Part shown: one piece after another, positions 8,714 through 16,047 of the stretch
Layout of the letters: every line of letters begins with the position of its first letter
Numbering within the stretch: position 1 is the stretch's first letter
Assembly: GCF_965216805.1 (NCBI RefSeq)
Contig: NZ_CBDCGN010000002.1
Coordinates: 2,170,001-2,234,000, forward strand
Direction: 5' to 3'
DNA length: 64,000 nt
Source: Panacagrimonas sp965216805
Lineage (GTDB): Bacteria; Pseudomonadota; Gammaproteobacteria; Nevskiales; Nevskiaceae
Program-made: the position numbers and the translations under genes
The notes under the pieces: generated by a model
What the model was told of the DNA's origin: nothing
Seen by the model: only the letters and a program-made list of their open reading frames with translations
The model's database searches: none

Positions 8714-10000
8714 TCAGGGAGTCTGCGCGAGTTGCAACTGTGTGAAGACAGGAATGATCGGACCGAACACTTCCGCCATGTGCCGCTGACCTTCCGCGTC
8801 GAAAAAGAACAACATGCCGCCGACGCGGCTGTCCACGTTGGTCAGGAAACTCACGAGCCGCTCGATCTCCCAGGCCGCATCGGTGGCCTCGATGCGCAGC
8901 GTTCGCTTCTCGCCGGGCGCGATCGGCGAGTCGTCGCTGAGCTTGAGACCGGAACCCGCAACGAGATCTTTCGGGAACGAGGGGTCCACCCCGGCGAGGG
9001 CAACGTCGAGCGACTTGTTCAGAAAGCGCAGATTGGCGGTGGTGAATTCCCCCAGGCGCATCGGGGAGTCGGACTGGTTGGTGATCTCAACGTCCAGCCG
9101 CAGGCTGCGGCCCGGCACGTCGTAGGTTGCATCCTTCATCTCGACCGCCACTAGGGACGGCGCCTGCGGTAGCGGCTTGGTCTTGAACGAACCCGCCTGC
9201 AGCGGCACCACGTATTCATATTTTTGCGTGGTGTAGCGATAACCGCCGATCACCAGCACCAGCACCAGCACCAGCATCCCTGCGGCGACACGATCGTCGG
9301 TGCGCGTGATCAGCAAGTCCTCGCGTCCCTTCCGGATGACATTCCAGCGTGGCACGATCAGCGGCCGGCGGATCCACCAGACGATCCAGGCCACGGCGAG
9401 CAGCGCATAACCGGCCTGCCACCACTGCACGCGCGCGACGCCGTAGTGCTGGAGATCGTCGATCACCTCGCCGGTCATGGTCGTGACGGGCAGCTTGTAG
9501 TCCGCCGCACTGCCGGTGACTTCGACCCAGTGACCGGGCCCGACGATGGGACCGGCGCCGTGCACATTGAGCACCGGATGCAGGTGCCAGCGGCCGGGAA
9601 TGCGGCCGGCCATCACCAGCTTGAAGCGATAGTCGCGGCCGATTTCCAGTTGACGCACCGACTGCTGCGCCGGCGCGTCGTTGATGTACGACTCCACGCG
9701 CGTCATCACCGCGCCGGGTGAGGCGTTGGACAGAAACGCCAGTTCCGGCTTGGACGCGGCATCAGGCCAGTCCGTGAACAGATGAAACTTGCCCTCCACC
9801 GTCACCTTGTCGTTGACGCCGATCTTCTCGCTGGACCAGGTCATGTCGTACCAATGCACGGTGCGCGTGCGGATATAGGGTTCGGTGGCTCGTTCGCCGT
9901 GCGCGGCGACGGGCAGCGGAAGCAGCGTGCTCGCGGCCGTCAGTGCAGCGAGCAGGAGCGACAGGCCAAAGCGCCGAAGTGGCATGCGGTGCAGACTCAC
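8714..10000 (-). CDS. Copper membrane monooxygenase subunit B (PmoB/AmoB family), operon 1
   Basis: 428 residues from a GTG that overlaps the A-subunit stop (GTGA); an in-frame ATG lies 15 bases further in. A signal peptide ends PVAA, giving mature His34-Gly-Glu-Arg. His34, His139 and His141 (WHLHP) match the PmoB copper ligands His33, His137 and His139 of Methylococcus capsulatus. VHGAGPIVGPGHWVEV is the conserved region that follows. Two transmembrane helices (about residues 195-220 and 240-260) separate two periplasmic cupredoxin-like domains, the usual PmoB layout. It forms the trimeric CuMMO with the A and C subunits and hydroxylates a small apolar substrate or ammonia at the cytoplasmic membrane. 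Which substrate cannot be read from the sequence; the carbon-catabolic surroundings favour a hydrocarbon. Confidence 0.96.
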   Translation of the reverse strand: MSLHRMPLRRFGLSLLLAALTAASTLLPLPVAAHGERATEPYIRTRTVHWYDMTWSSEKIGVNDKVTVEGKFHLFTDWPDAASKPELAFLSNASPGAVMTRVESYINDAPAQQSVRQLEIGRDYRFKLVMAGRIPGRWHLHPVLNVHGAGPIVGPGHWVEVTGSAADYKLPVTTMTGEVIDDLQHYGVARVQWWQAGYALLAVAWIVWWIRRPLIVPRWNVIRKGREDLLITRTDDRVAAGMLVLVLVLVIGGYRYTTQKYEYVVPLQAGSFKTKPLPQAPSLVAVEMKDATYDVPGRSLRLDVEITNQSDSPMRLGEFTTANLRFLNKSLDVALAGVDPSFPKDLVAGSGLKLSDDSPIAPGEKRTLRIEATDAAWEIERLVSFLTNVDSRVGGMLFFFDAEGQRHMAEVFGPIIPVFTQLQLAQTP

Positions 10001-10827
10001 GGTGCCGCTCCCGGCTGAGCGCCCGGAGCATCCGCAGCCTTCCCCTTGGCGCCGTAAATCGACTTGAAGCGCTCGCCCACCGGGAAAAAGCGTGCGTTGC
10101 AGGCGAGCACGCCGAGGCCCCAGAACATGTAGTAGAGGAAGATGCACACGAACGCGGAGAAGAACGCCGACACCCAGGTCGGCGTGTCGCCAAAGGTGCG
10201 CAAGGTGCCGCGTTCGATGATGCGGATGTACTCCGGCGTGCCGGCGCGTGGGAAGGTGTAGCCGATCAGGTCCGCGACGGAGGTCATGTCGCCCATGTTC
10301 ATCACCGGCTGAAAATAGCCGGCCATGTAGATCCAGTTGGCCGGATAGAACAGCAGGCCATACAGCACCGCGCCGAACGCGCCGGTCACCAGCCAGCTCC
10401 GCGACAGCACCAGGATGGCGTCGAGCACCAGCGCGCCCATCAGGCAGGTTCCCGGCACGACCAGGCTGATCGGGAAATAGGCCAGCCCCTGCCAGCTGTG
10501 GTAGCGCACGATCCAGGTGCCGAGCAGCAGCAGCAGCAGGCTCGCCGTGGCTCCTACGGGGAGCCGAAACAGGTTCCAGAAAATGGCCTGGAACGAGGCG
10601 GCCATGATGATGGTGGTGATCGGGATGATCAGGATCCAGTACTGGCGATCCTTCCAGTCGATGAAGAAATCCCAGTCGCCACCGAGCAGCAGGAAGCTGA
10701 TGTGCGACACCGACCAGATCAGGAAGGCAGCGACGATGATGATGAGCAGGTCCAGCGTGCGCGACCAGCGGATCGCCTGGGGCGACAGCTCGGAGACTTT
10801 CAGAATCGCGCGATCATTGGCAGTCAT
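9997..10827 (-). CDS. Copper membrane monooxygenase subunit A (PmoA/AmoA family), operon 1
   Basis: 276 residues. The ATG at 10827 is chosen because GAGGAG lies just upstream; an in-frame ATG 15 bases earlier has no such site. The hallmark A-subunit motif reads LLGGDWDFFIDWKDRQYW, followed by several transmembrane helices and YFPISLVVPGTCLMGAL, and later YIRIIERGTLRTFG. The protein is entirely membrane-embedded apart from loops. The motif departs from the familiar methanotroph and nitrifier forms (for example FF-I and QYW), suggesting an alkane-type or uncharacterised lineage rather than a classical Pmo or Amo. Its stop overlaps the B-subunit start. Confidence 0.96.
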   Translation of the reverse strand: MTANDRAILKVSELSPQAIRWSRTLDLLIIIVAAFLIWSVSHISFLLLGGDWDFFIDWKDRQYWILIIPITTIIMAASFQAIFWNLFRLPVGATASLLLLLLGTWIVRYHSWQGLAYFPISLVVPGTCLMGALVLDAILVLSRSWLVTGAFGAVLYGLLFYPANWIYMAGYFQPVMNMGDMTSVADLIGYTFPRAGTPEYIRIIERGTLRTFGDTPTWVSAFFSAFVCIFLYYMFWGLGVLACNARFFPVGERFKSIYGAKGKAADAPGAQPGAAP

Positions 10828-10939
10828 GGGCCCGCTCCTCATATTTTTTGAGTCGATCTAGGTCATCGCCGACCGGCGCGCTGGGAGCGCAACGCCGGAA
10901 TCAGCCCCGTTTCGGACGACAGCGTTTTGGTTTTGGGTA

Positions 10940-10963
10940 TCGCGACCCGCTTGGGGGTCGCGA
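10940..10963 (-). other. Intercistronic hairpin between CuMMO C and A genes, operon 1
   Basis: A perfect 9-base inverted repeat (TCGCGACCC / GGGTCGCGA) with a 6-base loop lies in the 157-base gap between the C and A genes. In the direction of transcription it is followed by an A/C-rich run, not by uridines, so it is more likely an RNA processing or stability element than a full terminator. Operon 2 has a hairpin in the same gap. Confidence 0.6.
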
Positions 10964-10984
10964 CCCGCGATGCGAAGTTGCGAC

Positions 10985-11776
10985 TCAGGCCGGGTCTGCG
11001 CTGTCTGCCGGACCGCCGACTTCCTTGAACAGCTCCGCCATGCGGCCGATCACCTGGATGAACAGGCCACCCAGGGCGAGACCGGTCCAGCCCAGAATCG
11101 GAAAGCCCCAGTGCAGGGGATGGCTGAAGATTTCCTCGGTCATCCAGAACGCATGACCCCACTCGTTGAAACCGAGGTTGGGCAGAATCAGACCGGGGCC
11201 GAGCACCGCCATGATCAGCGGCACCGAATAACCACGCGCGAACGCTGGGATGCGCGTGGTCGCATACAGCAGGCTGCTCACGCCGAACACGATGTACATC
11301 GGCACGCAGGCGTAGAACACCACGATGTGACTGGGCGTGAGCGCGGTATCGCGGATCACAGTCTGGTGCCAGGTGGCATCGCCTTCGCCGAAGAAGCTGG
11401 CGATCCACAGGAACGAAAACGTGTACATCATGAACCAGGCGATGAGGCCGAAATAACGCTTCAACTCCGTCTCGCCGCTCATGTTGTCCATGTCACGGTC
11501 GCGGGTGAACCACAGGTACAACCAGATGCACAGGCCGCTGCCGAAGATCAGCGGAACTTCGATCTGGAACAAGGTGATCCAGTAGGTCGCAAATTCTGGC
11601 GAGGTGGCATCGAGTCCGTACTCGAACGAGAAAGCGCCCTGGTAAAGGCGAAAACCGGCGTAGATTGCGAGCAACAACCCCCAGCCAATGGCAACGGGGC
11701 CCAGGTTGAATATCTTCTCCGCCTTGGGTGCACTGGGCACGCGGGCGGAAGAGATTGACGACGCTTGGATCGACAT
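10985..11776 (-). CDS. Copper membrane monooxygenase subunit C (PmoC/AmoC family), operon 1
   Basis: 263 residues, first subunit gene of operon 1. The ATG at 11776 follows AGGAG; an open frame further upstream has no support. It is a multi-helix membrane protein. Asp133, His137 and His150 (GDATWHQ to TPSH) match the CuC ligands Asp156, His160 and His173 of M. capsulatus PmoC. Asn204, His208 and His222 (NEWGH to PLHW) match Asn227, His231 and His245. The offset is a constant 23 residues, so every ligand of the proposed catalytic copper sites is kept. A small open frame and a likely promoter lie upstream. Confidence 0.96.
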   Translation of the reverse strand: MSIQASSISSARVPSAPKAEKIFNLGPVAIGWGLLLAIYAGFRLYQGAFSFEYGLDATSPEFATYWITLFQIEVPLIFGSGLCIWLYLWFTRDRDMDNMSGETELKRYFGLIAWFMMYTFSFLWIASFFGEGDATWHQTVIRDTALTPSHIVVFYACVPMYIVFGVSSLLYATTRIPAFARGYSVPLIMAVLGPGLILPNLGFNEWGHAFWMTEEIFSHPLHWGFPILGWTGLALGGLFIQVIGRMAELFKEVGGPADSADPA

Positions 11777-11790
11777 GGTGGTTCTCCTGA

Positions 11791-11946
11791 TCAACGGGTA
11801 AAAAACGGGCCGAAACCGGCCGGGCACACCGGGCCGACGTCGCGCGCCGGACACACAACCGGGGAAAAGCGAGGGCAAGGAGCAACCGCTTCGACGCAGT
11901 GCGCGATACGTGCCGACAAACGGGCCGATCGATTGATTGATTTCAT
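11791..11946 (-). CDS. Possible 51-residue Cys-containing leader peptide upstream of CuMMO operon 1
   Basis: A short frame starts at an ATG preceded by GAGGAG with 9-base spacing and ends 14 bases before the CuMMO C start, just before that gene's ribosome binding site. It would encode MKSINRSARLSARIAHCVEA and continue with a Pro/Cys-rich half carrying three further Cys residues. It has no recognisable domain. It could be a leader whose translation affects the operon, or a chance frame in GC-rich DNA. Its position and good ribosome binding site are the only support. Confidence 0.35.
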   Translation of the reverse strand: MKSINRSARLSARIAHCVEAVAPCPRFSPVVCPARDVGPVCPAGFGPFFTR

Positions 11947-11995
11947 CTTGATGGTCTCCTCACCGCGAGCCCCGTGATCGGGGTCTATGGACTGG

Positions 11996-12024
11996 ACTAG
12001 AAACCACATTGATAGAGTTGTCAA
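11996..12024 (-). promoter_or_regulatory. Candidate sigma-70 promoter for CuMMO operon 1
   Basis: Read on the minus strand, a perfect TTGACA (12024-12019) is separated by 17 bases from TCTAGT (12001-11996), a weak match to TATAAT. It lies in the 365-base gap between CuMMO subunit C and the divergent TetR gene. Apart from the leader frame at 11791-11946, this is the only structured signal I see in that gap. Confidence 0.45.
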
Positions 12025-12141
12025 CATCGCGCCGACGAATGGTGCTGGTCCACGCAACTGCCCTGCTCACGGCCCGGCGCGACCGACATGCGCGCCGCGC
12101 GCGGCAGGACGGGAGCCCCCGGCGCTGCTATCGTTCGCGCG

Positions 12142-12792
12142 ATGAACAGTTCCGCCCCAACAACACGTCCTGCAGACAAGCCGCCGCGCCGGCGCATGGA
12201 CCGTGAGGCGCGCAAGCGCCAGTTGCTCGACTGCGCCATCACCGCATTCGCCGAGCGCGGCACCGCCAGAGCCGGTCACGCCGACGTTGCACGCCTTGCG
12301 GCGGTGTCGGTTGCCACGGTTTTCGAGTATTTCCCCACCCGCGAACGCCTGCTTGATGCCGTGCTGAGGGAGATCGAGCAATTCCTGTATGCGCTCATGG
12401 CGATAGGGGCCGGGGCCGCCGCCACCGATGTGCGCAGCCGTGTGCTCGACATTTTTCACGCGTTCCAGGCCTGCGTTGACGAGCAGCCGCAGCACATGCG
12501 GGTTTGGCTGGACTGGAGCACCTCGGTCCGCGAAGGCGTCTGGCTGCATTACGTCGAGGTGCAGGAGCGCATCATCGACATGCTGGAGCAGATGATCGAA
12601 GCGGGCCGCACCGCCGGCTCGATCTGCCCGGCGGTCATCGCCGGCGATGCCGCGCGCATTCTCGTCGGCCAGGCCCACATGATCGTGATGATGCGCTTCG
12701 CAAGCGTCGATCAAGCGACCGTGGTCCGCTTCATCGATCACCTGATCGACAGCGCCCTGCCGCCGGTGCCGACGACCGTGGCCGACGCCTGA
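12142..12792 (+). CDS. TetR/AcrR family transcriptional regulator
   Basis: 216 residues, starting at the ATG before NSSAPTTRP. The N-terminal helix-turn-helix of TetR repressors is visible (RKRQLLDCAITAFAERGTAR, then VARLAAVSVATVFEYFPTRE). A divergent helical ligand-binding domain follows. It is transcribed away from CuMMO operon 1 across a shared 365-base region, which makes it the natural candidate to regulate that operon, itself, or both; a ligand related to the hydrocarbon or its alcohol is speculative. A clear hairpin follows the gene. Confidence 0.88.
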   Translation: MNSSAPTTRPADKPPRRRMDREARKRQLLDCAITAFAERGTARAGHADVARLAAVSVATVFEYFPTRERLLDAVLREIEQFLYALMAIGAGAAATDVRSRVLDIFHAFQACVDEQPQHMRVWLDWSTSVREGVWLHYVEVQERIIDMLEQMIEAGRTAGSICPAVIAGDAARILVGQAHMIVMMRFASVDQATVVRFIDHLIDSALPPVPTTVADA

Positions 12793-12830
12793 CCGACCGG
12801 CTGTACCGAGCCGGAACCCTGTCAAACATC

Positions 12831-12861
12831 AAAGCCGTCCGCACCGCGCGCGGGCGGCTTT
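12831..12861 (+). terminator. Rho-independent-like terminator after the TetR gene
   Basis: AAAGCCG-T-CCGC and GCGG-G-CGGCTTT form a 12-base stem, including one G-U pair, with a 7-base loop. The 3' arm ends in TTT. A smaller perfect hairpin (CCGGCT/AGCCGG, 12797-12814) lies between it and the TetR stop. Confidence 0.65.
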
Positions 12862-12992
12862 AGCGCGGCCGCGCCACCGGCGCTGCCGGGGCCGCCACCC
12901 GCCCGAGAAACCGCCGCCGAAACCACCTGAGCTGCCAACTTGCAGCAGGCCATGCGCACAAGTCCTCCGGGGTATGGACGGCCATTTTTTAA

Positions 12993-13005
12993 TCAGTGAT
13001 ACTGA
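12993..13005. promoter_or_regulatory. Candidate MarR operator upstream of the efflux operon
   Basis: TCAGT-GAT-ACTGA is a perfect 5-base inverted repeat set in an AT-rich patch 28 bases before the MarR start. A degenerate second copy (TTAAATCACTG) follows directly. MarR regulators usually bind such palindromes in their own promoter; the assignment is inferred from position. Confidence 0.5.
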
Positions 13006-13032
13006 CCATTAAATCACTGCCCCTACCATTCG

Positions 13033-13548
13033 ATGCCCACCCGGATTCGGCCCCGCGCCGCATGCGCTCCTGCCGACAACCTCTCGAATCCCATCCCGGA
13101 AGAATTCTGTGATCACCTGGGATTCGTCCTGGCGCGGGCGCGACTCGAGCTGATTCGCGGCCTGGACGCGGTCGTCCAGCCGTCGGGACTGCAAGCGCGG
13201 CATTTCGCCCTGGTTCGCCTGTTGCTGCAGCGCCCCGGCTTGAGTCAGGCGCAGATCTCGGCCCTGCTGGGCACCGACCGGACGACCACCATGAAGATGG
13301 CAGCCGATCTCGAACGGCGGTCCCTGGTGTCGCGCAAGCGCTCAGCCACCGACCGCCGGGCCAACACCCTGAGTCTCACGCCCCAGGGCGAGCGCTGGAT
13401 TGCCCAGCTTCAGCCGGCGCTGGAAGACGAGGAGGCAAGATTCCTCGAACCGCTGAGCCAGGGTGAACGGGCGCTGTTGCAGGAATTGTTGGTTCGACTG
13501 GTGCAGCACGCGACCACTCCGAACAACCCGAATAATCAGCATGAATGA
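13033..13548 (+). CDS. MarR family transcriptional regulator
   Basis: 171 residues with a winged helix-turn-helix of MarR type: FALVRLLLQRPGLSQAQISA, then LLGTDRTTTMKMAADLERRS and the wing SRKRSATDRRANTLSLT. MarR proteins dimerise and repress adjacent efflux or catabolic genes until a small phenolic or lipophilic ligand binds. It directly precedes and overlaps a TolC/HlyD/MFS efflux operon, so it is most likely the operon's repressor. The stop overlaps the TolC-like start. Confidence 0.9.
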   Translation: MPTRIRPRAACAPADNLSNPIPEEFCDHLGFVLARARLELIRGLDAVVQPSGLQARHFALVRLLLQRPGLSQAQISALLGTDRTTTMKMAADLERRSLVSRKRSATDRRANTLSLTPQGERWIAQLQPALEDEEARFLEPLSQGERALLQELLVRLVQHATTPNNPNNQHE

Positions 13549-14908
13549 TCATTTATCACTGGCCGGCATCCTGGCTCGCATCGGCATCATCCTGGCGATG
13601 GCCGGGTCGATGGCGTTGGGTGCGGCGCGTGCCCAGGCGCCCTGCTCCGATCTGCCCCCCGCCGAAGGGCTCACGCTGCAAACCCTGATCGATCGGGCTC
13701 AGCGCTGCGCCGCCGGCCCCCGCGTGGCAGACCGCGAGGTGGCCGTCGCGCGGCAAAGGGCGGTCGCGACGGATGCCGCATTGCGCCCCCACCTGAGCGC
13801 GGGGGCGACGGCGACCCGCGAAACCGTCAATCCCGACACGCTGGGACTGGCGTTTCCGGGTCTGCCTTCGCTGATCGGGCCGTTCGGCGTGTTCGACGCA
13901 CGGCTGCGCCTGTCGCAGGCGGTGATCGATCTGGCCCAGATCAGCGCCGGCTCGGCGGCTGACGCGGCGGTACGCGCGGCGCAGGCGCGGGCCGATCTCG
14001 ATCGCGAACACCTGGCTTCTGAAGTCGCCCTCGCGTTCATCCGCGCCCTGGCCGCTCGCGAGAACCTGGCCAGCACCGAGGCCGACCTGCGCCTGGCCAT
14101 GGAACTGGACACGCTGGCGCACGACCAGCACGCAGCGGGTGTCGCTTCCGGCGTGGACCTCCTCCGCGCGCAAACGGCAGTGGCGCAATCCCGCTACACG
14201 CGGTCAGAAGCGCAGACCCTGCTGGCGCGTTCGCAGTTGCGGCTGCAGGGTCTCAGCGAACTGCCGCTGGACCCCGCGGCACTCACGCTCCAGGGCGAGC
14301 TTGCAGCCGCAGCGGTTGATGAGACGCCGGGGCCCGAAGCCGCCCTGGCGCAGGCGCGACGTGACCGGCCCGAGTTTGCGCTGCTCGACGCCGCGCTGGC
14401 CGAAGCCGAGGCGCGTTACGCGCAGGCCAGCCGCCGCCGCCTGCCGACGCTGTCGCTGGTCGCCGACTATGGTCTGTCCACGACGACCGACCGCTGGGAC
14501 CAGCAGGACACCTTTCGCATCGGCGCTCAGCTGAGTCTGCCGATTTACGCCGGCGGCGCCCTGCAGGCCGACAGGGCCGCATCCGAACTGCGCATCGAGC
14601 AACAGCGCCTGCAACTGGCCGCCCTGCAGCGTCAGGTCGAGGAAGACGTGCTGCTTGCCGTGGTCACCGTGGGCAACACGGCCGAACAGGCGCGCGCGGC
14701 GCACGCCGCCCTGGAACTGGCGCAGCGCGAACTGGCCTCTGCGGGCGATCGTTTCCGGCACGGCGTGGCCGACAACCTCGATGTGGTCGCCGCCCAGGCC
14801 AACCTTGCCCGTGCCCGCAGCCAGCTCGTGAACGCACAAGCCGCCCAGCAGCAGGCCCGGCTGAACCTTGCGGCAGCGACCGGACACGCATCCGGCTTTG
14901 GCCTGTGA
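13541..14908 (+). CDS. TolC-family outer membrane efflux protein
   Basis: 455 residues from the ATG that overlaps the MarR stop. A signal peptide ends near GAARAQA, and the body shows the two homologous TolC halves made of long helices (for example ARADLDREHLASEVALAFIR and GVADNLDVVAAQANLARARS). It would form the outer membrane channel of a three-part exporter with the HlyD-like adaptor and the DHA2 transporter encoded next. The stop overlaps a possible GTG start of the adaptor. Confidence 0.9.
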   Translation: MNDHLSLAGILARIGIILAMAGSMALGAARAQAPCSDLPPAEGLTLQTLIDRAQRCAAGPRVADREVAVARQRAVATDAALRPHLSAGATATRETVNPDTLGLAFPGLPSLIGPFGVFDARLRLSQAVIDLAQISAGSAADAAVRAAQARADLDREHLASEVALAFIRALAARENLASTEADLRLAMELDTLAHDQHAAGVASGVDLLRAQTAVAQSRYTRSEAQTLLARSQLRLQGLSELPLDPAALTLQGELAAAAVDETPGPEAALAQARRDRPEFALLDAALAEAEARYAQASRRRLPTLSLVADYGLSTTTDRWDQQDTFRIGAQLSLPIYAGGALQADRAASELRIEQQRLQLAALQRQVEEDVLLAVVTVGNTAEQARAAHAALELAQRELASAGDRFRHGVADNLDVVAAQANLARARSQLVNAQAAQQQARLNLAAATGHASGFGL

Positions 14909-14940
14909 GTCCCCACACCGATTCCGAAGAGAACCTGACG

Positions 14941-16047
14941 ATGAGCACGTCCCAGTCTGCCGATGCCCCCACCGCCGCTGCGGCGCCGCGCCGATGGCCA
15001 TGGCTGCTGGCGGTGGCCCTGGTGGCGCTGGGGCTGGGCCTGTTCTGGTGGATGAACCGTGGCCACACGTCGACCGACGATGCCTACATCCAGGCGAACA
15101 TCACCATGATCGCGCCCCGCATTTCCGGAACGGTGGTCAGGGTGCCGGTCACCGACAACCAGAGGGTCGAGGCCGGGGCGCTGCTGTTTGAACTGGATCC
15201 CGCCGATCACGCGGCGCGCCTGCGGCAGGTCAGCGCCGACCTGACCGCTGCGGAGGCGCGGGTGCAGGTGGCCCGCGCCGAGCTGGACATGACCCGCACA
15301 CGCGCCCCCGCCGCGCTTGCCCAGGCGGCCGCGGCGGTGCGCAGCGCCCACGCCCGGGCCGAAAAGGCCGCCGCCGACGAACGTCGTTACGAAGCGCTGT
15401 TCGCCAAGGACCAAATTCCGCGTCAGGTGCTGGAGCAGGCCCGCAGCAGTCATCTCGCGCTGCAGGCCGAGGCCGAGGGCGTGCAGGCCGGACTGCGCGG
15501 CGCGCAGACGCTGGCGCAGCAGATCGCGGCCCACGAGGCCGCGCTGGTGAGCGCCGAGGCCGCCGTGGCCCAGGCCCAGGCGGCGCGCGACCAGGCCGCG
15601 TTGCAGCTGCGCTACTGCCGCGTCACCGCGCCGGTCGCCGGTCGGGTGACACGCAAGAACGTGCTGCCGGGCTCACAGGTACAGATGGGCACACCGGTGC
15701 TGGCCCTGGTCAGCGACCAGCCCTGGGTGGTCGCCAACTTCAAGGAAACCCAGCTCGAAGACCTGCGTGTCGGCCAGCCCGTCGAGATCGAGGTGGACGC
15801 CTATCCCGGTCGGCGTTTCAGTGGCCGGGTCGACAGCCTGCAGGCCGGCACGGGTTCAGCGTTCAGCCTGCTTCCGCCTGAAAACGCGAGCGGCAATTTC
15901 GTGAAAGTGGTGCAGCGCGTGCCGGTGAAGCTGGTGTTCGATCCTGCGCCGGACCCGGCCCTGCACCTGGCACCTGGCATGTCCGTGATTCCGCGCGTGG
16001 ACCTGCGTGAACAGGGCGGCGCGCGCCTCGCGGAAGCCCCGCCGTGA
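14941..16047 (+). CDS. HlyD/EmrA-family membrane fusion protein
   Basis: 368 residues from the ATG preceded by GAAGAG; a GTG at 14905 overlapping the previous stop is the alternative. One N-terminal transmembrane helix (WLLAVALVALGLGLFWW) is followed by the EmrA-type sequence STDDAYIQANITMIAPRISG, the lipoyl-like half-motifs, a long alpha-helical hairpin rich in Ala and Gln, and the beta-barrel domain (PWVVANFKETQLEDLRVGQ). It bridges the inner membrane transporter and the TolC channel. Its stop overlaps the transporter's GTG start. Confidence 0.93.
   Translation: MSTSQSADAPTAAAAPRRWPWLLAVALVALGLGLFWWMNRGHTSTDDAYIQANITMIAPRISGTVVRVPVTDNQRVEAGALLFELDPADHAARLRQVSADLTAAEARVQVARAELDMTRTRAPAALAQAAAAVRSAHARAEKAAADERRYEALFAKDQIPRQVLEQARSSHLALQAEAEGVQAGLRGAQTLAQQIAAHEAALVSAEAAVAQAQAARDQAALQLRYCRVTAPVAGRVTRKNVLPGSQVQMGTPVLALVSDQPWVVANFKETQLEDLRVGQPVEIEVDAYPGRRFSGRVDSLQAGTGSAFSLLPPENASGNFVKVVQRVPVKLVFDPAPDPALHLAPGMSVIPRVDLREQGGARLAEAPP

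Noticed and set aside
8714..11776. CuMMO operon 1 as proof of methanotrophy or nitrification
   Set aside because: There is no mxaF/xoxF-type methanol dehydrogenase operon or hydroxylamine oxidoreductase nearby, and the window is devoted to acyl-CoA and hydrocarbon breakdown. Substrate left open.
11791..12057. 88-residue version of the leader frame starting at 12057
   Set aside because: The earlier start lies upstream of the promoter candidate and has no ribosome binding site. Only the 51-residue form is kept, at low confidence.
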